The notes beneath the pieces were generated by a model. That model saw only the letters and a program-made list of their open reading frames with translations, made no database searches and had not been told where the DNA came from. Made by a program: the position numbers and the translations under genes. Below are positions 14,845 through 24,017 of a stretch of 64,000 nt of DNA, piece by piece; the stretch's first letter is position 1; each line of letters opens with the position of its first letter. Source of the stretch: Duganella levis (GTDB lineage Bacteria > Pseudomonadota > Gammaproteobacteria > Burkholderiales > Burkholderiaceae_D); assembly GCF_009857605.1 (NCBI RefSeq), contig NZ_WWCT01000023.1, positions 1 through 64,000 of the forward strand. Reading direction: 5' to 3'.

Positions 14845-17096
14845 CAGAAGCGCGCCTTCACACGCAGGCCCACGGTGCGCGGCCGCACCATGTACACCAG
14901 GTTCCCCGGCTGGATGGCGATGGTGTTCGCGGTGACGTCGCTGACTTTGGCGCCGTTGGTCAGGTTGGTGCCGAACAGGCCGAATTCATAGGCGCCGGTC
15001 CGGTAGGTGACGGTGGCGTTCATCGTATTCGACGACGGTATCTCTTCATAGCTGCCCTGCGCCGCCGCAAAGTTGGTGTAGGCGCTGCCGCGATGCGAAT
15101 AGCTGCCCAGGAAGCCCAATTCGTCCACGCCATTCACCGGCAGGTAGTAGCTGGCATTGACGGTGGCGGCGAGACGCGGCGCATACGGCACGCGGCTGCC
15201 TTCCGGGATATTCTGTGCGGCGATGCCGGTGACCACGGTACGTGTGGCGTAAGCGTGGTTGTAGGATGCGCTCAAGCCCACCGAGGCGCGACGCGTGATC
15301 TTGAACGCCGTCTCCAGCTCCAGCCCTTCGCTGCGGATCTTGCCAGCGTTCTGCGTGAAGTAGTAAGTGCACGGCAGCTTGTTAAACACCTGCACATCCT
15401 TCCATTCGATCAGGTAGGCGTTGGCGTTGAAAGTCAGGCGATGATCGAGCAGCGTGTTCTTGGTGCCGGCCTCAAAGTTCCACAAGCTGTCCGGCGCAAA
15501 AGTCGACGGCGCGTTGATGCCGCAGAAGTTGAACGGCACCGGCTGATTATTCCCGCCGTAGCGGAAGCCCTTGCCCACCGACGTGTACAGAGTGTGATCG
15601 GGATCGAGACGATAGGCCGCAGCAAAGCGCGGATTGCCGCCGCGCGAGGTGGCGCTGCTGTTGCTCAGTTCCGGCTGTCCTACCGGCGCAGCGGGCGTTG
15701 CTCCGACCAGATTGCCGAACAAGCCGGTGAAGCGCAAATCGAAATCCTGCGTGCCGCGGAACACGCGCAGGCCAGCCGTCAGGTCCAGCTTCTCCCACAC
15801 CGTGTACGTCCCTTCCGCAAACAGCGCGGCCTGGCGGGACTTGGTGTTCTGCTGGCCGGAGAAGAAGTCATTCGTATTGAAGGCCAGTTCGTTGGTCTGC
15901 GAGTTATAGCCGGGGAAGTTGTGCGTCTCGGCGAAGCGCGCGTCAAAGCCTTCGGTTGGCTCGTCCTGCCGGGTATCGCGCTTGCCCGCCTCGAAGAAAG
16001 CGCCGGCGGTCCACTTGAACGGGCCATCGCCCTTGGAGCTCAATCGGAACTCCTGCGTGAAGTCCTTGACCGCATTACCGATCGTGTATGCGGCCTTCAT
16101 CAGAGGGTCTTTGCCGCCGAAGATGAAGGCGGTAGCGGGATACTGCGCCGACGTCACATACAGCGTATCGCGATGCAGATACGACGTGGACGACACCAGC
16201 TGCGCGCCGCCGAAGTCGTAGTTCAAGCCCAGGTTATACAGTTGCAGATTGTCGTTGCTGGTCTGCGGGATCAGCGCGAAAGTGGTGTACGGCGCCAGTC
16301 CGGCGTAGGCATCGTTTATGCCGCCCTTGATATTGGAAGCAGTGACGCTGGCGTCAATTACCAGATCGCGCGACGGCTTCAGGCGCAGCGCCGCCCTGCC
16401 CTGATTGGTCGATACCGCATTGGTGATGGCGCCGTTGTACTGGTTGCGGATGTAGCCGGAGTCATTGCCGGCATATGCCGTCAGCCGCAGCGCCGCCACA
16501 TCATCCTTCAACGGCAGGTTGACCGCGCCGCGCAGGTTGTGATTCGAGCCGCCAAACCTGGAGGTCTGCGATCCGACCGCTTCCACCGATCCGAAGAAAT
16601 CATTCAGCTCCGGCTTTTGCGTAATCTGGCGCACCGCGCCGGCCATGGCGCCTGCGCCGAACAGCGTGCCTTGCGGCCCTTGCAGCACTTCCACGCGCTC
16701 CAGGTCCAGCACCTTCAGGTCCGGATTGCCGGATTTGAGCGTCACCGGCATATCGTCGATGTACACCGCCACCAGCGACGAATCCTGCACCTCGGATGGC
16801 ACGATGCCGCGTACTACCAGTCCTCGCATGGTGATGTTGTTGACACCCGGTCCCTGCTCCTGCACCGACATGGCCGGCACAAGGTTGGCGATATCGGTCA
16901 GGTTGCCCTGGCCGTAGCGCGTCAGGCTATCCGGCTTGATCACCGTGATGGCGGCCGGCACCTGCTGCACGTCGACCGCCGTGGCGGAACGCGTGGCCGT
17001 GACTTCTACTTTTTCGATTTTGTCCGATTCCGGCTCTGCGGCGATGGCCACGCCGGCCGACAAGGCGGCAACTGCCAGTAAGGTGCGCTTGCTCAT
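14844..17096 (-). CDS. TonB-dependent receptor
   Basis: A 750-residue outer-membrane receptor. The signal peptide ends near residue 20 (SAGVAIAA), followed by KVEVTATRSA, a plug domain with VYIDDMPV and VEVLQGPQGTLFGAGAMAGAVRQIT, and a barrel ending in VGLRVKARF. The YIDD...LQGPQGTLFG pattern is typical of receptors for large organic molecules and carbohydrates. It is the first gene of the receptor-desaturase-PhnD-like operon. A candidate promoter lies at 17127-17154. Confidence 0.9.
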   Translation of the reverse strand: MSKRTLLAVAALSAGVAIAAEPESDKIEKVEVTATRSATAVDVQQVPAAITVIKPDSLTRYGQGNLTDIANLVPAMSVQEQGPGVNNITMRGLVVRGIVPSEVQDSSLVAVYIDDMPVTLKSGNPDLKVLDLERVEVLQGPQGTLFGAGAMAGAVRQITQKPELNDFFGSVEAVGSQTSRFGGSNHNLRGAVNLPLKDDVAALRLTAYAGNDSGYIRNQYNGAITNAVSTNQGRAALRLKPSRDLVIDASVTASNIKGGINDAYAGLAPYTTFALIPQTSNDNLQLYNLGLNYDFGGAQLVSSTSYLHRDTLYVTSAQYPATAFIFGGKDPLMKAAYTIGNAVKDFTQEFRLSSKGDGPFKWTAGAFFEAGKRDTRQDEPTEGFDARFAETHNFPGYNSQTNELAFNTNDFFSGQQNTKSRQAALFAEGTYTVWEKLDLTAGLRVFRGTQDFDLRFTGLFGNLVGATPAAPVGQPELSNSSATSRGGNPRFAAAYRLDPDHTLYTSVGKGFRYGGNNQPVPFNFCGINAPSTFAPDSLWNFEAGTKNTLLDHRLTFNANAYLIEWKDVQVFNKLPCTYYFTQNAGKIRSEGLELETAFKITRRASVGLSASYNHAYATRTVVTGIAAQNIPEGSRVPYAPRLAATVNASYYLPVNGVDELGFLGSYSHRGSAYTNFAAAQGSYEEIPSSNTMNATVTYRTGAYEFGLFGTNLTNGAKVSDVTANTIAIQPGNLVYMVRPRTVGLRVKARF

Positions 17097-17126
17097 CTAT
17101 ACCCTTTTGATGTTCTCCCAAAAGTG

Positions 17127-17154
17127 AGTATAAATTGGGCGAACGCAACGGGAA
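17127..17154 (-). promoter_or_regulatory. Candidate sigma-70 promoter of the receptor-desaturase operon
   Basis: On the minus strand a TATACT -10 hexamer (17127-17132) is preceded, after a 16-nt spacer, by TTCCCG (17149-17154) as a weak -35. It lies 30 nt upstream of the receptor start at 17096. The rest of 17155-17250 holds no recognisable signal. Confidence 0.35.
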
Positions 17155-17250
17155 ACGAATTTAAACAAGCTTCTTTATGCAGAAATTGCGTGGCCGTCAA
17201 GGTGAGACAGCGTACAGCCGCAGCCACTGGGGGCGCGCAAAATAAAGTCT

Positions 17251-17457
17251 ATGGATACGCACCCCGAACTAATCAAACCACGCAAATTCCCACCCGCCGC
17301 CTATGCGATGCACAGGCAGATGGTGGCGGTACGCAGGACGATTTCAGCAAGTACTGTGGAAGAGTCGCAAGCGGCGGCGCGCTGGGCGCAGGCGTGGTAT
17401 CAGCTGGTGCAGCGCAAGCTGGATCAACTCCAGCATGCGCCGCGATACCTGCATTAG
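17251..17457 (+). CDS. Small hypothetical protein
   Basis: A 68-residue basic open frame beginning MDTHPELIKPRKFPPAAY. It has an ordered, plausible composition with an amphipathic C-terminal half (AAARWAQAWYQLVQRKLDQ). There is no strong ribosome-binding site, and the last 4 nt overlap the 3' end of the convergent Crp-type gene. I do not recognise a family. It fills the otherwise empty space between two minus-strand genes, which is modest support for it being real. Confidence 0.4.
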   Translation: MDTHPELIKPRKFPPAAYAMHRQMVAVRRTISASTVEESQAAARWAQAWYQLVQRKLDQLQHAPRYLH

Positions 17458-18197
17458 GCAGGAGAGTAGCAACCGCCGGCGCGGCGTTCCATAGCGTGAC
17501 GGTCGATGACGGTGACGGTGCCGCGGCGATACTCGATCAAGCCTTCTTCTTGCAGCTTGCCGGCGCAGCAGGTGATCGATTCGCGGCGCACGCCCAGCAT
17601 GTTGGCGATCATCTCCTGGGTCACTTTCAATTCGTTGGACAGGGAACGGTCCAGGCGTTCCAGCAACCAGCGGCACAGGCGCTGCTCAATGCTGCCGTGA
17701 CGGACACCGGCCACGGTTTGCGCCAGTTGGGCAAACAGCGAGCTGGTGTGACGCATCAGTTGCTGCGCCAGTGCGCCGCCGCTGAAGAAAGCCTGGCGCA
17801 GCACGGCCGACTTGATGCGGTAGCCGTAGCCGCTGGTCTGCACCACGGCCGAGCAGTTGGCGCGTTCGGCTTCGTACATCGACACGCCGACCACCCCTTC
17901 GCGGCCGACTACGGCGACTTCGGCGGCGCCGCCATCTTCGGTTTCATATTGCAGCGAGATGATGGCATTGGTTGGGAAGAATGCGTATTCCATCGATTCG
18001 CCGGTATCGAACAGGCGCTTGCCGGCTTCCAGCGGCACCAGATCCAGATGGACGAACAGGTCAATCAGCTCTTCACGCGACAGGCCACGCAGCAATTCGT
18101 TCTGCTGGGCGCCGGTCAGGCTGATCACTGGCGCTGCGGTTTGTTGCATGGCGCGAGGAATGCTGGCGGAAACGGAAGTCTGGTTAGCTGCGTACAT
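17454..18197 (-). CDS. Crp/Fnr family transcriptional regulator
   Basis: A 247-residue regulator starting at MYAANQTSVSASIP, where a GAGG site lies about 8 nt upstream. An upstream in-frame extension is less likely. The cyclic-nucleotide-binding-like beta-barrel covers about residues 35-150 (AGKRLFDTGESMEYAFFP, VVGREGVVGVSMY) and the winged HTH about 170-235 (VTQEMIANMLGVRRESI). It has no Cys cluster like FNR. The family often responds to redox or small effectors in Oxalobacteraceae. No adjacent gene indicates a target. Confidence 0.87.
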   Translation of the reverse strand: MYAANQTSVSASIPRAMQQTAAPVISLTGAQQNELLRGLSREELIDLFVHLDLVPLEAGKRLFDTGESMEYAFFPTNAIISLQYETEDGGAAEVAVVGREGVVGVSMYEAERANCSAVVQTSGYGYRIKSAVLRQAFFSGGALAQQLMRHTSSLFAQLAQTVAGVRHGSIEQRLCRWLLERLDRSLSNELKVTQEMIANMLGVRRESITCCAGKLQEEGLIEYRRGTVTVIDRHAMERRAGGCYSPA

Positions 18198-18385
18198 TTT
18201 GTGCCTCATCTGTATATGTGTTGGATGACTCACACTATATCCGTGCTATGTACGCTCGATTATAGGAACACAGATAGGCCTTATGTAGGCAAGGAACATA
18301 GGCTAGTGTCAGCCTGATCCTACGCTTGAGGTATTAAATACTGTCAGGAAAGGAAGTGCCCGAGGGAAATGATGGGCATGGAGAC

Positions 18386-18415
18386 GCTCAGCAGCCGCGC
18401 GGCGCGCCGCTGAGC
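18386..18415. other. GC-rich inverted repeat
   Basis: GCTCAGC (18386-18392) and GCTGAGC (18409-18415) are perfect complements flanking a self-complementary GC-rich core. It lies 34 nt beyond the stop of the small gene at 18449-18691 and could terminate that transcript, although no T-run follows on the minus strand. The rest of the 251-bp gap 18198-18448 is AT-richer and probably holds the Crp-type gene's promoter. I see no gene in it. Confidence 0.35.
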
Positions 18416-18448
18416 AGGAGATGCTACTGCGCTACGTGGCGCAGGATC

Positions 18449-18691
18449 TCAAGGAATGAATTTGAAGCGCGAACCTTCTTCAATCATGCGCTCGTCGCGA
18501 GAGCGCAAGCGCCCCGGATTGCGCCGATGTTCCGGCTCGGAAATAACGCGCTTGATGACACTTTCCAGCACGCCGCGATGGCTGAGGTATTCGGCGGCGC
18601 TTTCCGGACCCAGCCGGTCGGCGCGTTCAATACCTGCCTCTACCAGTTCGGATGATTGGTAGTCGGGCCGGAAAGTTTGCTTGGTAGACAT
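18449..18691 (-). CDS. Small conserved-looking hypothetical protein
   Basis: An 80-residue protein, MSTKQTFRPDYQSS onward, charged and predicted soluble (EAGIERADRLGPESAAEYL, then KRVISEPEHRRNPGRL). A near-perfect AGGAGGCAGTA ribosome-binding site precedes the ATG at 18691, which is strong evidence of translation. No membrane segment or known domain is recognised. It is monocistronic between the esterase and the Crp-type regulator. Confidence 0.7.
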   Translation of the reverse strand: MSTKQTFRPDYQSSELVEAGIERADRLGPESAAEYLSHRGVLESVIKRVISEPEHRRNPGRLRSRDERMIEEGSRFKFIP

Positions 18692-18783
18692 TACTGCCTC
18701 CTGAGAATATGGACAAAATCCAATTCTGGGATTCTACAGCAGGTTGCGCCGTGCGGTAACGTACCTCCGTGGTCACGACGCAA

Positions 18784-19656
18784 CTACGGCGCAGGTACGC
18801 CCTGCGGCGCTTGGCCGTTGTGCGGGATCAGCCAGCCGCCGTCGCTGAGCCAGTCTGCCAGGCGATCCGGCCAGTGCACATCGGACAGCCGCTCGGACCG
18901 CTGGCCCATATTGAAGGCGTGATCGGTGTCGGCATACAGATGCAGCTCAGCCGAGACACCGGCGCCAATCAATTGCTGATACAGCGCCAGCGCCGGTGGC
19001 ATACAGCACTTGTCGCTGGAGCCGGCGACGATGAATGCCGGCGGCGCGTTCTGCGCTGCCTTGGCCGGCACGCCCAGCGGACCGGGATAGACCAGCACCT
19101 GGAAATCCGGCCGCGCGCTCTGGCGGTCAACGGCGTCCTGTTTAGCGGGCGGCGTTGGCTCCAGAGTATCCGCGATCAGCGACACCAGTTCGCCGCCGGC
19201 AGAGAAGCCCATCACGCCCAGCCGGTGCGGATCGACGCCATACTCCGCCGCATGCGCGCGTACCCAGCGCACGGCACGGCGCAAGTCAGCGGCGGCGTCA
19301 TTCTCGATCGAGTAGCTGGCGCCCTGGTCGCGCGCCAGCCGGTACTTCAGCACGAAGGCCGTCACGCCGGCGCGGTTGAGCGACTTGGCCGCCACCATGC
19401 CCTCGTTCTGCCACACCAGCATGCGGTGGCCGCCGCCCGGCGCGATGATGACGGCAGCGCCGTTGGCGTGACGCGGATTGGCGCGCACCACCGTTAGCGA
19501 CGGATTGTGGATATTGCTGATATAGCTGTTATCCACCTTCTCCGCCTCGGCGCGGCGCTGCTCCGAACCCGGCGCGCCGTCCGGCCACAGCGCGAGCTGC
19601 TGCGCGCCGGCGTGGGTGCAGAACGCCAGCAGTAGCAAAGCCAGTTTATTGCGCAT
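18784..19656 (-). CDS. Secreted alpha/beta hydrolase (acetylxylan esterase/carboxylesterase-like)
   Basis: A 290-residue exported esterase. The ATG at 19656 starts a signal peptide (MRNKLALLLLAFCTHAGA). The nucleophile elbow is GFSAGG, an oxyanion-type segment VIIAPGGGHRML precedes it, and the C-terminal His lies in DTDHAFNMG. The family removes acyl groups from decorated polysaccharides. It overlaps the beta-helix gene by 11 nt and is the last gene of the gluconate-type operon. This suggests deacylation of the same extracellular polymer or conjugate. Confidence 0.86.
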   Translation of the reverse strand: MRNKLALLLLAFCTHAGAQQLALWPDGAPGSEQRRAEAEKVDNSYISNIHNPSLTVVRANPRHANGAAVIIAPGGGHRMLVWQNEGMVAAKSLNRAGVTAFVLKYRLARDQGASYSIENDAAADLRRAVRWVRAHAAEYGVDPHRLGVMGFSAGGELVSLIADTLEPTPPAKQDAVDRQSARPDFQVLVYPGPLGVPAKAAQNAPPAFIVAGSSDKCCMPPALALYQQLIGAGVSAELHLYADTDHAFNMGQRSERLSDVHWPDRLADWLSDGGWLIPHNGQAPQGVPAP

Positions 19657-22600
19657 GAATGTCTCCTGTCGCGTACAACGCGTGATGAGTAAGAATGAAC
19701 AGTGTACGACCATCGTCACCGCCGAAGATCAATTGGAGCGGACGTTCCGGCACGTCGATGCGGCCGATCTCCTTACCATCCGGCGCGTAGACGAAGACCT
19801 GGCCATTGGCGACGTAGACATTGCCCTTGCCGTCCACCGCCGCGCTTTCGCCGCCGCGATTGGCCGCCAGCTTCAGATCCGTGATGCCGCCGCCCGCGCC
19901 GATCACGCCACTAAAGGTGCGGTTCTCGGAACCGTTGGTGAACACCACGCGGCCATTGGCGCCAGCCGATACCAGACCATGCGTGTCCAGCGTGTCCGAG
20001 AATCGGTAGCCCAGGTGATCGTTCGGTCCCTGCTTAAAAACACGATAGGCCGGCAGCACCAGGCTACCGTCCGGCGACACATACTCGCGCTGCTTCGGCA
20101 GCGCCACGTCGCGCGCGAACATCTCGGCCAGCGTGGTGAATTCGTAGGTATCGAAGTTGAGCTGATCGCGGAACTCGCCGTTCTGCCAGAAATTCACCGG
20201 CGCCAGCGCGCGCGCGCCTTGGTTCGCCTTCACAGGCGTTGGCTTGATGACGGTGATCGGGCCGGCAGGTTGGGCAGGATCGAACGAATACACCGTGCCT
20301 TCAGGCCCGAACGACGACACCACCAGCATCGCGCCGCTCTTGTCGATGGCCAGGTTGACCGGGTCCAGCGGCGCATCGCGCACTACCGCAAGCCCGCGCG
20401 CTTTCGACCAGCTATAGATGCGGTTGAAGCGGCGGTCAACGAAGTACAGCGTGCCTTTGCTGTCCACCGTCGCACCGGCGATGGAGTAGAAGCCGTCTTC
20501 CAGCTTGTTCACCTTGCCGGCGGGAGCGCTTGACGTGTTGGTCATTGCGCCCGCGCCGATATCCAGCACCGCAAATTCATGCTCGCGCACTTCCTGCTTG
20601 TGCGTCAGATCCTGCAGCGTGTTCTCGAACGGGTATTTACTGGCGCGCAGATAGGTATCGCAGCCGTTTTCGTCACAGGTGGCAAAGCCGCTCTCCGCGT
20701 TCACATGCACATTGCGGAAGCGGATATTCCCGGAGTTGGTCATCTTCACCGCCGACACGGCCGGCTTGATCGAGCGCGTGACGCGATATGCATGGTAGTT
20801 GGCGAAGGTGATGTTGCGCGAGTTGCGGATCTCCAGCGACACCGCATCCATGCCGTCGCGTACTTCCTGCTCCGTTTGCGGCGCCAGGAATTCCCAGTTC
20901 TCCACATTATCCAGCACGATCTCCGCGCGCACGTGGTGCTCGGCCGACAGCTCGTACACCTTGCCCGGCGTTTTGGTATTGGAGACGTAGAAACCCGCCT
21001 GCGCAAAAGTGCTCGGCGACCAGCAGGCTACAAACGTCCCGCCACCGCCATCGGTTACCCAGATGCTCGGATACTGCCGGTCCCAATGCTGCGTCGGATC
21101 GAAATTAGCGGTCTTCTGGTACGGGTCGCGGCGCTTGCCGTCGTACAGACGCGTGCCATGGCCGCCCTGGATGCGGATATCATCCACCAGCGAATCCGCG
21201 CCGGCGCGCCACAACAGCGCCGTCGCACGCGGATTGACTTCACCGGTCGCCAGGCCAAACCCGGAACCGATGGCGTCGCCACCCCTGGCGCTTTCCAGCA
21301 GCGCCTTCGGACCGTCGGCGCCAGCATAAGCGGGCGAACCATTCGGCAGCACCAGCTGCGTGACGCCGGGATGCAGGCCGACCAGTACCGTGTCCGGCTT
21401 CAGTCGTATCGTGTCCTGCACCATGTAGAAGCCCAGCGGCAGATACACCACGCGCTTGCTGTCGATGGCCTTCTGCACCGCCGCCGTGTCGTCGGTCACG
21501 CCATCACCCACTGCGCCGAATGACCGCACGCTGGCCCATTCCTTGGTGGAGGGCAGCGCGCGCATCACCGGCGCGCGCGCTGCCGGCAAGGCTTTCAACG
21601 CCGCGCCCTTGACGTTGGTGGCGAACTTGCCCACGCTGCCAACGCCGGGCAGCATCAAGCCGTAATTGAATTCGCTGACCTGATATACCGGCCCATAGCT
21701 GGGCACCGTCTTGCCGCTGTCGCGGAAACGCGCAAACACCGGCACGTTCTTCGCCAGCGCATTCTCAAAACCCACTTGCGTGTAGACGTTATTCTCATTG
21801 CTGATGATGACCGCCGCCTTCGACACGTTCTCGAAGCGCACGTCCTTGCCCCACAACCAGTCGCCATAACCACGGTCGATCTCAATGCCGACCGGCGTAT
21901 TGCGGATGGTGGTGTTAATCAGCGTCAGTCCTGCTTCATGGCCGCGTATCGCCGCATCGCGCTGGCCGTCAAAGGTGGAGTCCATCAGCGTGTACTGCCA
22001 GGCCGGCGAGGTTTTCTCGGTGAGGATGCCATAACGGCCGCCGTAGAACTTCAGGTCGAAGCTCTCGTTGCCGACCATGTACACGCCGGCCAGGCCGGAA
22101 CCGATGTGGAAGTCCATGTGGCTCAGATACGAGTGCTGCGCGGTCCGCAGGCGCACCGCTGCGGCAGCGGGATTGCCGTCGCCGATTTCAAAGTCGACGT
22201 TGCTCATCGCCGAGTAGAAGGTGGCGGAATTCGCATCGCGTACATTGTCGCTATACGGCACAGCGCTCTTCACCGGCAACGGCACTTTGCCGACCGTGTA
22301 CTGGTCACCGCCGGTAAACACCACCATGTTTGCAACGCCCTTCTGGAAGCCCGGCGTATTCGCAGCCAGGACCAGCACCGGCCGCGTCGGACCAACGCCA
22401 TACAGTCGCACCGCCAGCGGCACCAGCAGCGAACGGGTGATACGGTATCGGCCGGATGGCAGGAACACCACGCCGCCCTCACCCTTATCAGAAGCCGCAT
22501 TCAGCGCCTGCTGGATCGCGGCGCTATCGTCGGTGCGGCCGTCACCGGCCGCTTTCACTTGCACCGCGCGCGGGTCGTCTGGCATGGTCTGGTACGCGGA

Positions 22601-22672
22601 AATAGAGGCCGCCTGCGCCAGCAGGGGCGCAACAAGGGCTGCCGCCGCCAGCATTGTCAATAATGGTTTCAT
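19646..22672 (-). CDS. Giant secreted protein: two pectin-lyase-like beta-helix domains plus SMP-30/gluconolactonase-like beta-propeller
   Basis: A 1008-residue exported protein with a signal peptide ending near residue 21. Two Pectate_lyase_3-type domains open with GDGRTDDSAAIQQAL (about residue 43) and GAVGDGVTDDTAAVQKAI (about 388), an arrangement as in GH55 exo-beta-1,3-glucanases. After about residue 720 the sequence changes to a beta-propeller (GTLYFVDRRFNRIYSW, GESAAVDGKGNVYVANG) like SMP-30/gluconolactonase. The gene sits between gntT and an esterase in a gluconate operon. A plausible role is release of an aldonate or aldonolactone from a polymer and lactone opening. Substrate and activity are not proven. 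Confidence 0.82.
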   Translation of the reverse strand: MKPLLTMLAAAALVAPLLAQAASISAYQTMPDDPRAVQVKAAGDGRTDDSAAIQQALNAASDKGEGGVVFLPSGRYRITRSLLVPLAVRLYGVGPTRPVLVLAANTPGFQKGVANMVVFTGGDQYTVGKVPLPVKSAVPYSDNVRDANSATFYSAMSNVDFEIGDGNPAAAAVRLRTAQHSYLSHMDFHIGSGLAGVYMVGNESFDLKFYGGRYGILTEKTSPAWQYTLMDSTFDGQRDAAIRGHEAGLTLINTTIRNTPVGIEIDRGYGDWLWGKDVRFENVSKAAVIISNENNVYTQVGFENALAKNVPVFARFRDSGKTVPSYGPVYQVSEFNYGLMLPGVGSVGKFATNVKGAALKALPAARAPVMRALPSTKEWASVRSFGAVGDGVTDDTAAVQKAIDSKRVVYLPLGFYMVQDTIRLKPDTVLVGLHPGVTQLVLPNGSPAYAGADGPKALLESARGGDAIGSGFGLATGEVNPRATALLWRAGADSLVDDIRIQGGHGTRLYDGKRRDPYQKTANFDPTQHWDRQYPSIWVTDGGGGTFVACWSPSTFAQAGFYVSNTKTPGKVYELSAEHHVRAEIVLDNVENWEFLAPQTEQEVRDGMDAVSLEIRNSRNITFANYHAYRVTRSIKPAVSAVKMTNSGNIRFRNVHVNAESGFATCDENGCDTYLRASKYPFENTLQDLTHKQEVREHEFAVLDIGAGAMTNTSSAPAGKVNKLEDGFYSIAGATVDSKGTLYFVDRRFNRIYSWSKARGLAVVRDAPLDPVNLAIDKSGAMLVVSSFGPEGTVYSFDPAQPAGPITVIKPTPVKANQGARALAPVNFWQNGEFRDQLNFDTYEFTTLAEMFARDVALPKQREYVSPDGSLVLPAYRVFKQGPNDHLGYRFSDTLDTHGLVSAGANGRVVFTNGSENRTFSGVIGAGGGITDLKLAANRGGESAAVDGKGNVYVANGQVFVYAPDGKEIGRIDVPERPLQLIFGGDDGRTLFILTHHALYATGDIHAQ

Positions 22673-22676
22673 CTGT

Positions 22677-24014
22677 TTATCCCAATAAGGCAGAAAGAAT
22701 CAATACGAAAATCAGCCCGAATACGCCGACCAGCGTTTCCATCAAGGTCCACGAACGGAAGGTGTCTTTTAGCGACAGGCCGAAATACTCCTTGAACATC
22801 CAGAAGCCGGAATCGTTCACATGACTGCACATCAAACTGCCGGCGCCAATCGCCAGCACCATCAGCGCAGGATCGGTGCCAGACGCCTGCACCACCGGCG
22901 CCACGATGCCCGCCGCCGTCAGCCCCGCCACCGTGGCCGAACCAAGGCAGATGCGGATCAGCGTCGCCACCAGCCAGCCCAATACCAGCGGCGGCACCGG
23001 CAATGCGCCTAGCTGCGTGCCCAGTTGCGCGCTGACGCCGGAATCGACCAGCACCTGTTTCAGCGCGCCGGCGCCGGCGATCACCAGCAGGATGGGAGCG
23101 ATGTCCCGCAACGCATCCTGCGCGCCGGACATCAGCGCCACCAACTTCTGCCCGCGCGCCACGCCCAGCGTAATCACCGCCACCAGCAGCGCCACCAGCA
23201 TCACGATCATCGGATTGGCGAGAAAGCCGACCAGCGATTTCAACGCCGGATCGGCAATCGGCAGCGCCGCCGCAGCGGTGGCGGCAGCCAGCAGCCACAC
23301 CGGCAGCAGCGCCGTCGCAAAGCTGTTGAACACCCCGGGCAGCTCGGCTTCGTCACGCAATCCGGTGCGGAACATTGGCGCCGGTGTGGCTTCGATGCGC
23401 TTGAGCGTCATGGCGAACAACGGCCCGGCGATGATCAGCGTCGGCACCGCCACCAGCAGCCCATACATCAGCGTTCGGCCCATATCGGCATGGAACTGCG
23501 CCACCAGCGCCGTCGGCGACGGATGCGGCGGCAGGAAGCCATGCGCTATCGACAGTCCGCACAGCAGCGGTATCGCCAGCGCCACCGCCGGCCGTCCGCT
23601 CTGGTACACCAGCGAGAACACCAGCGGCACCAGCAGCACAAAGCCGACGTTGTAGTACAGCGGAATGCCGGCCACGAAGCCGGTCAGCGTCAACGCCACC
23701 GGCATGCGCGCGGAGCCGAATACGCCGATCAGGTAACTGGCGATGCGCTGCGCGGCGCCGCTGTCGGCAATCAGCTTGCCGAACACCGCGCCGAGGCAGA
23801 CGATGACGATCAGCGATCCAAGCAGATCGCCAATCCCCTTGTCGATGGACTTGGGGATGCTCTCCACCGGCATGCCAAGCAGCAGCGCGGCCGCCAGCGC
23901 CGCCGCCACGAACGCGATCAGCGGCTGCAGCTTGGCCCAGGCGATCAGCAGCGTGAGCAAGCCGACCGACAAAGCCACGGCCAGCAGCGCCCACGCGGGA
24001 CTGGTAGTGGTCAT
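22677..24014 (-). CDS. gntT: Gluconate:H+ symporter, GntP family
   Basis: A 445-residue inner-membrane permease with about 12-14 hydrophobic segments. GntP-family hallmarks include GIPLYYNVGFVLLVPLVFSL and the GFLPPHPSPTALVAQF segment, plus VNDSGFWMFKEYFGLS near the end. It imports gluconate or related aldonates with protons. It lies 3 nt after the TonB receptor and 4 nt before the beta-helix gene. With the gluconokinase at 27045 it makes a complete gluconate entry route into 6-phosphogluconate metabolism. Confidence 0.93.
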   Translation of the reverse strand: MTTTSPAWALLAVALSVGLLTLLIAWAKLQPLIAFVAAALAAALLLGMPVESIPKSIDKGIGDLLGSLIVIVCLGAVFGKLIADSGAAQRIASYLIGVFGSARMPVALTLTGFVAGIPLYYNVGFVLLVPLVFSLVYQSGRPAVALAIPLLCGLSIAHGFLPPHPSPTALVAQFHADMGRTLMYGLLVAVPTLIIAGPLFAMTLKRIEATPAPMFRTGLRDEAELPGVFNSFATALLPVWLLAAATAAAALPIADPALKSLVGFLANPMIVMLVALLVAVITLGVARGQKLVALMSGAQDALRDIAPILLVIAGAGALKQVLVDSGVSAQLGTQLGALPVPPLVLGWLVATLIRICLGSATVAGLTAAGIVAPVVQASGTDPALMVLAIGAGSLMCSHVNDSGFWMFKEYFGLSLKDTFRSWTLMETLVGVFGLIFVLILSALLG

Positions 24015-24017
24015 CGC

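Noticed and set aside
15093..17081. 662-residue plus-strand open frame
   Set aside because: Antisense shadow of the TonB receptor at 14844-17096, which has signal peptide, plug and barrel motifs.
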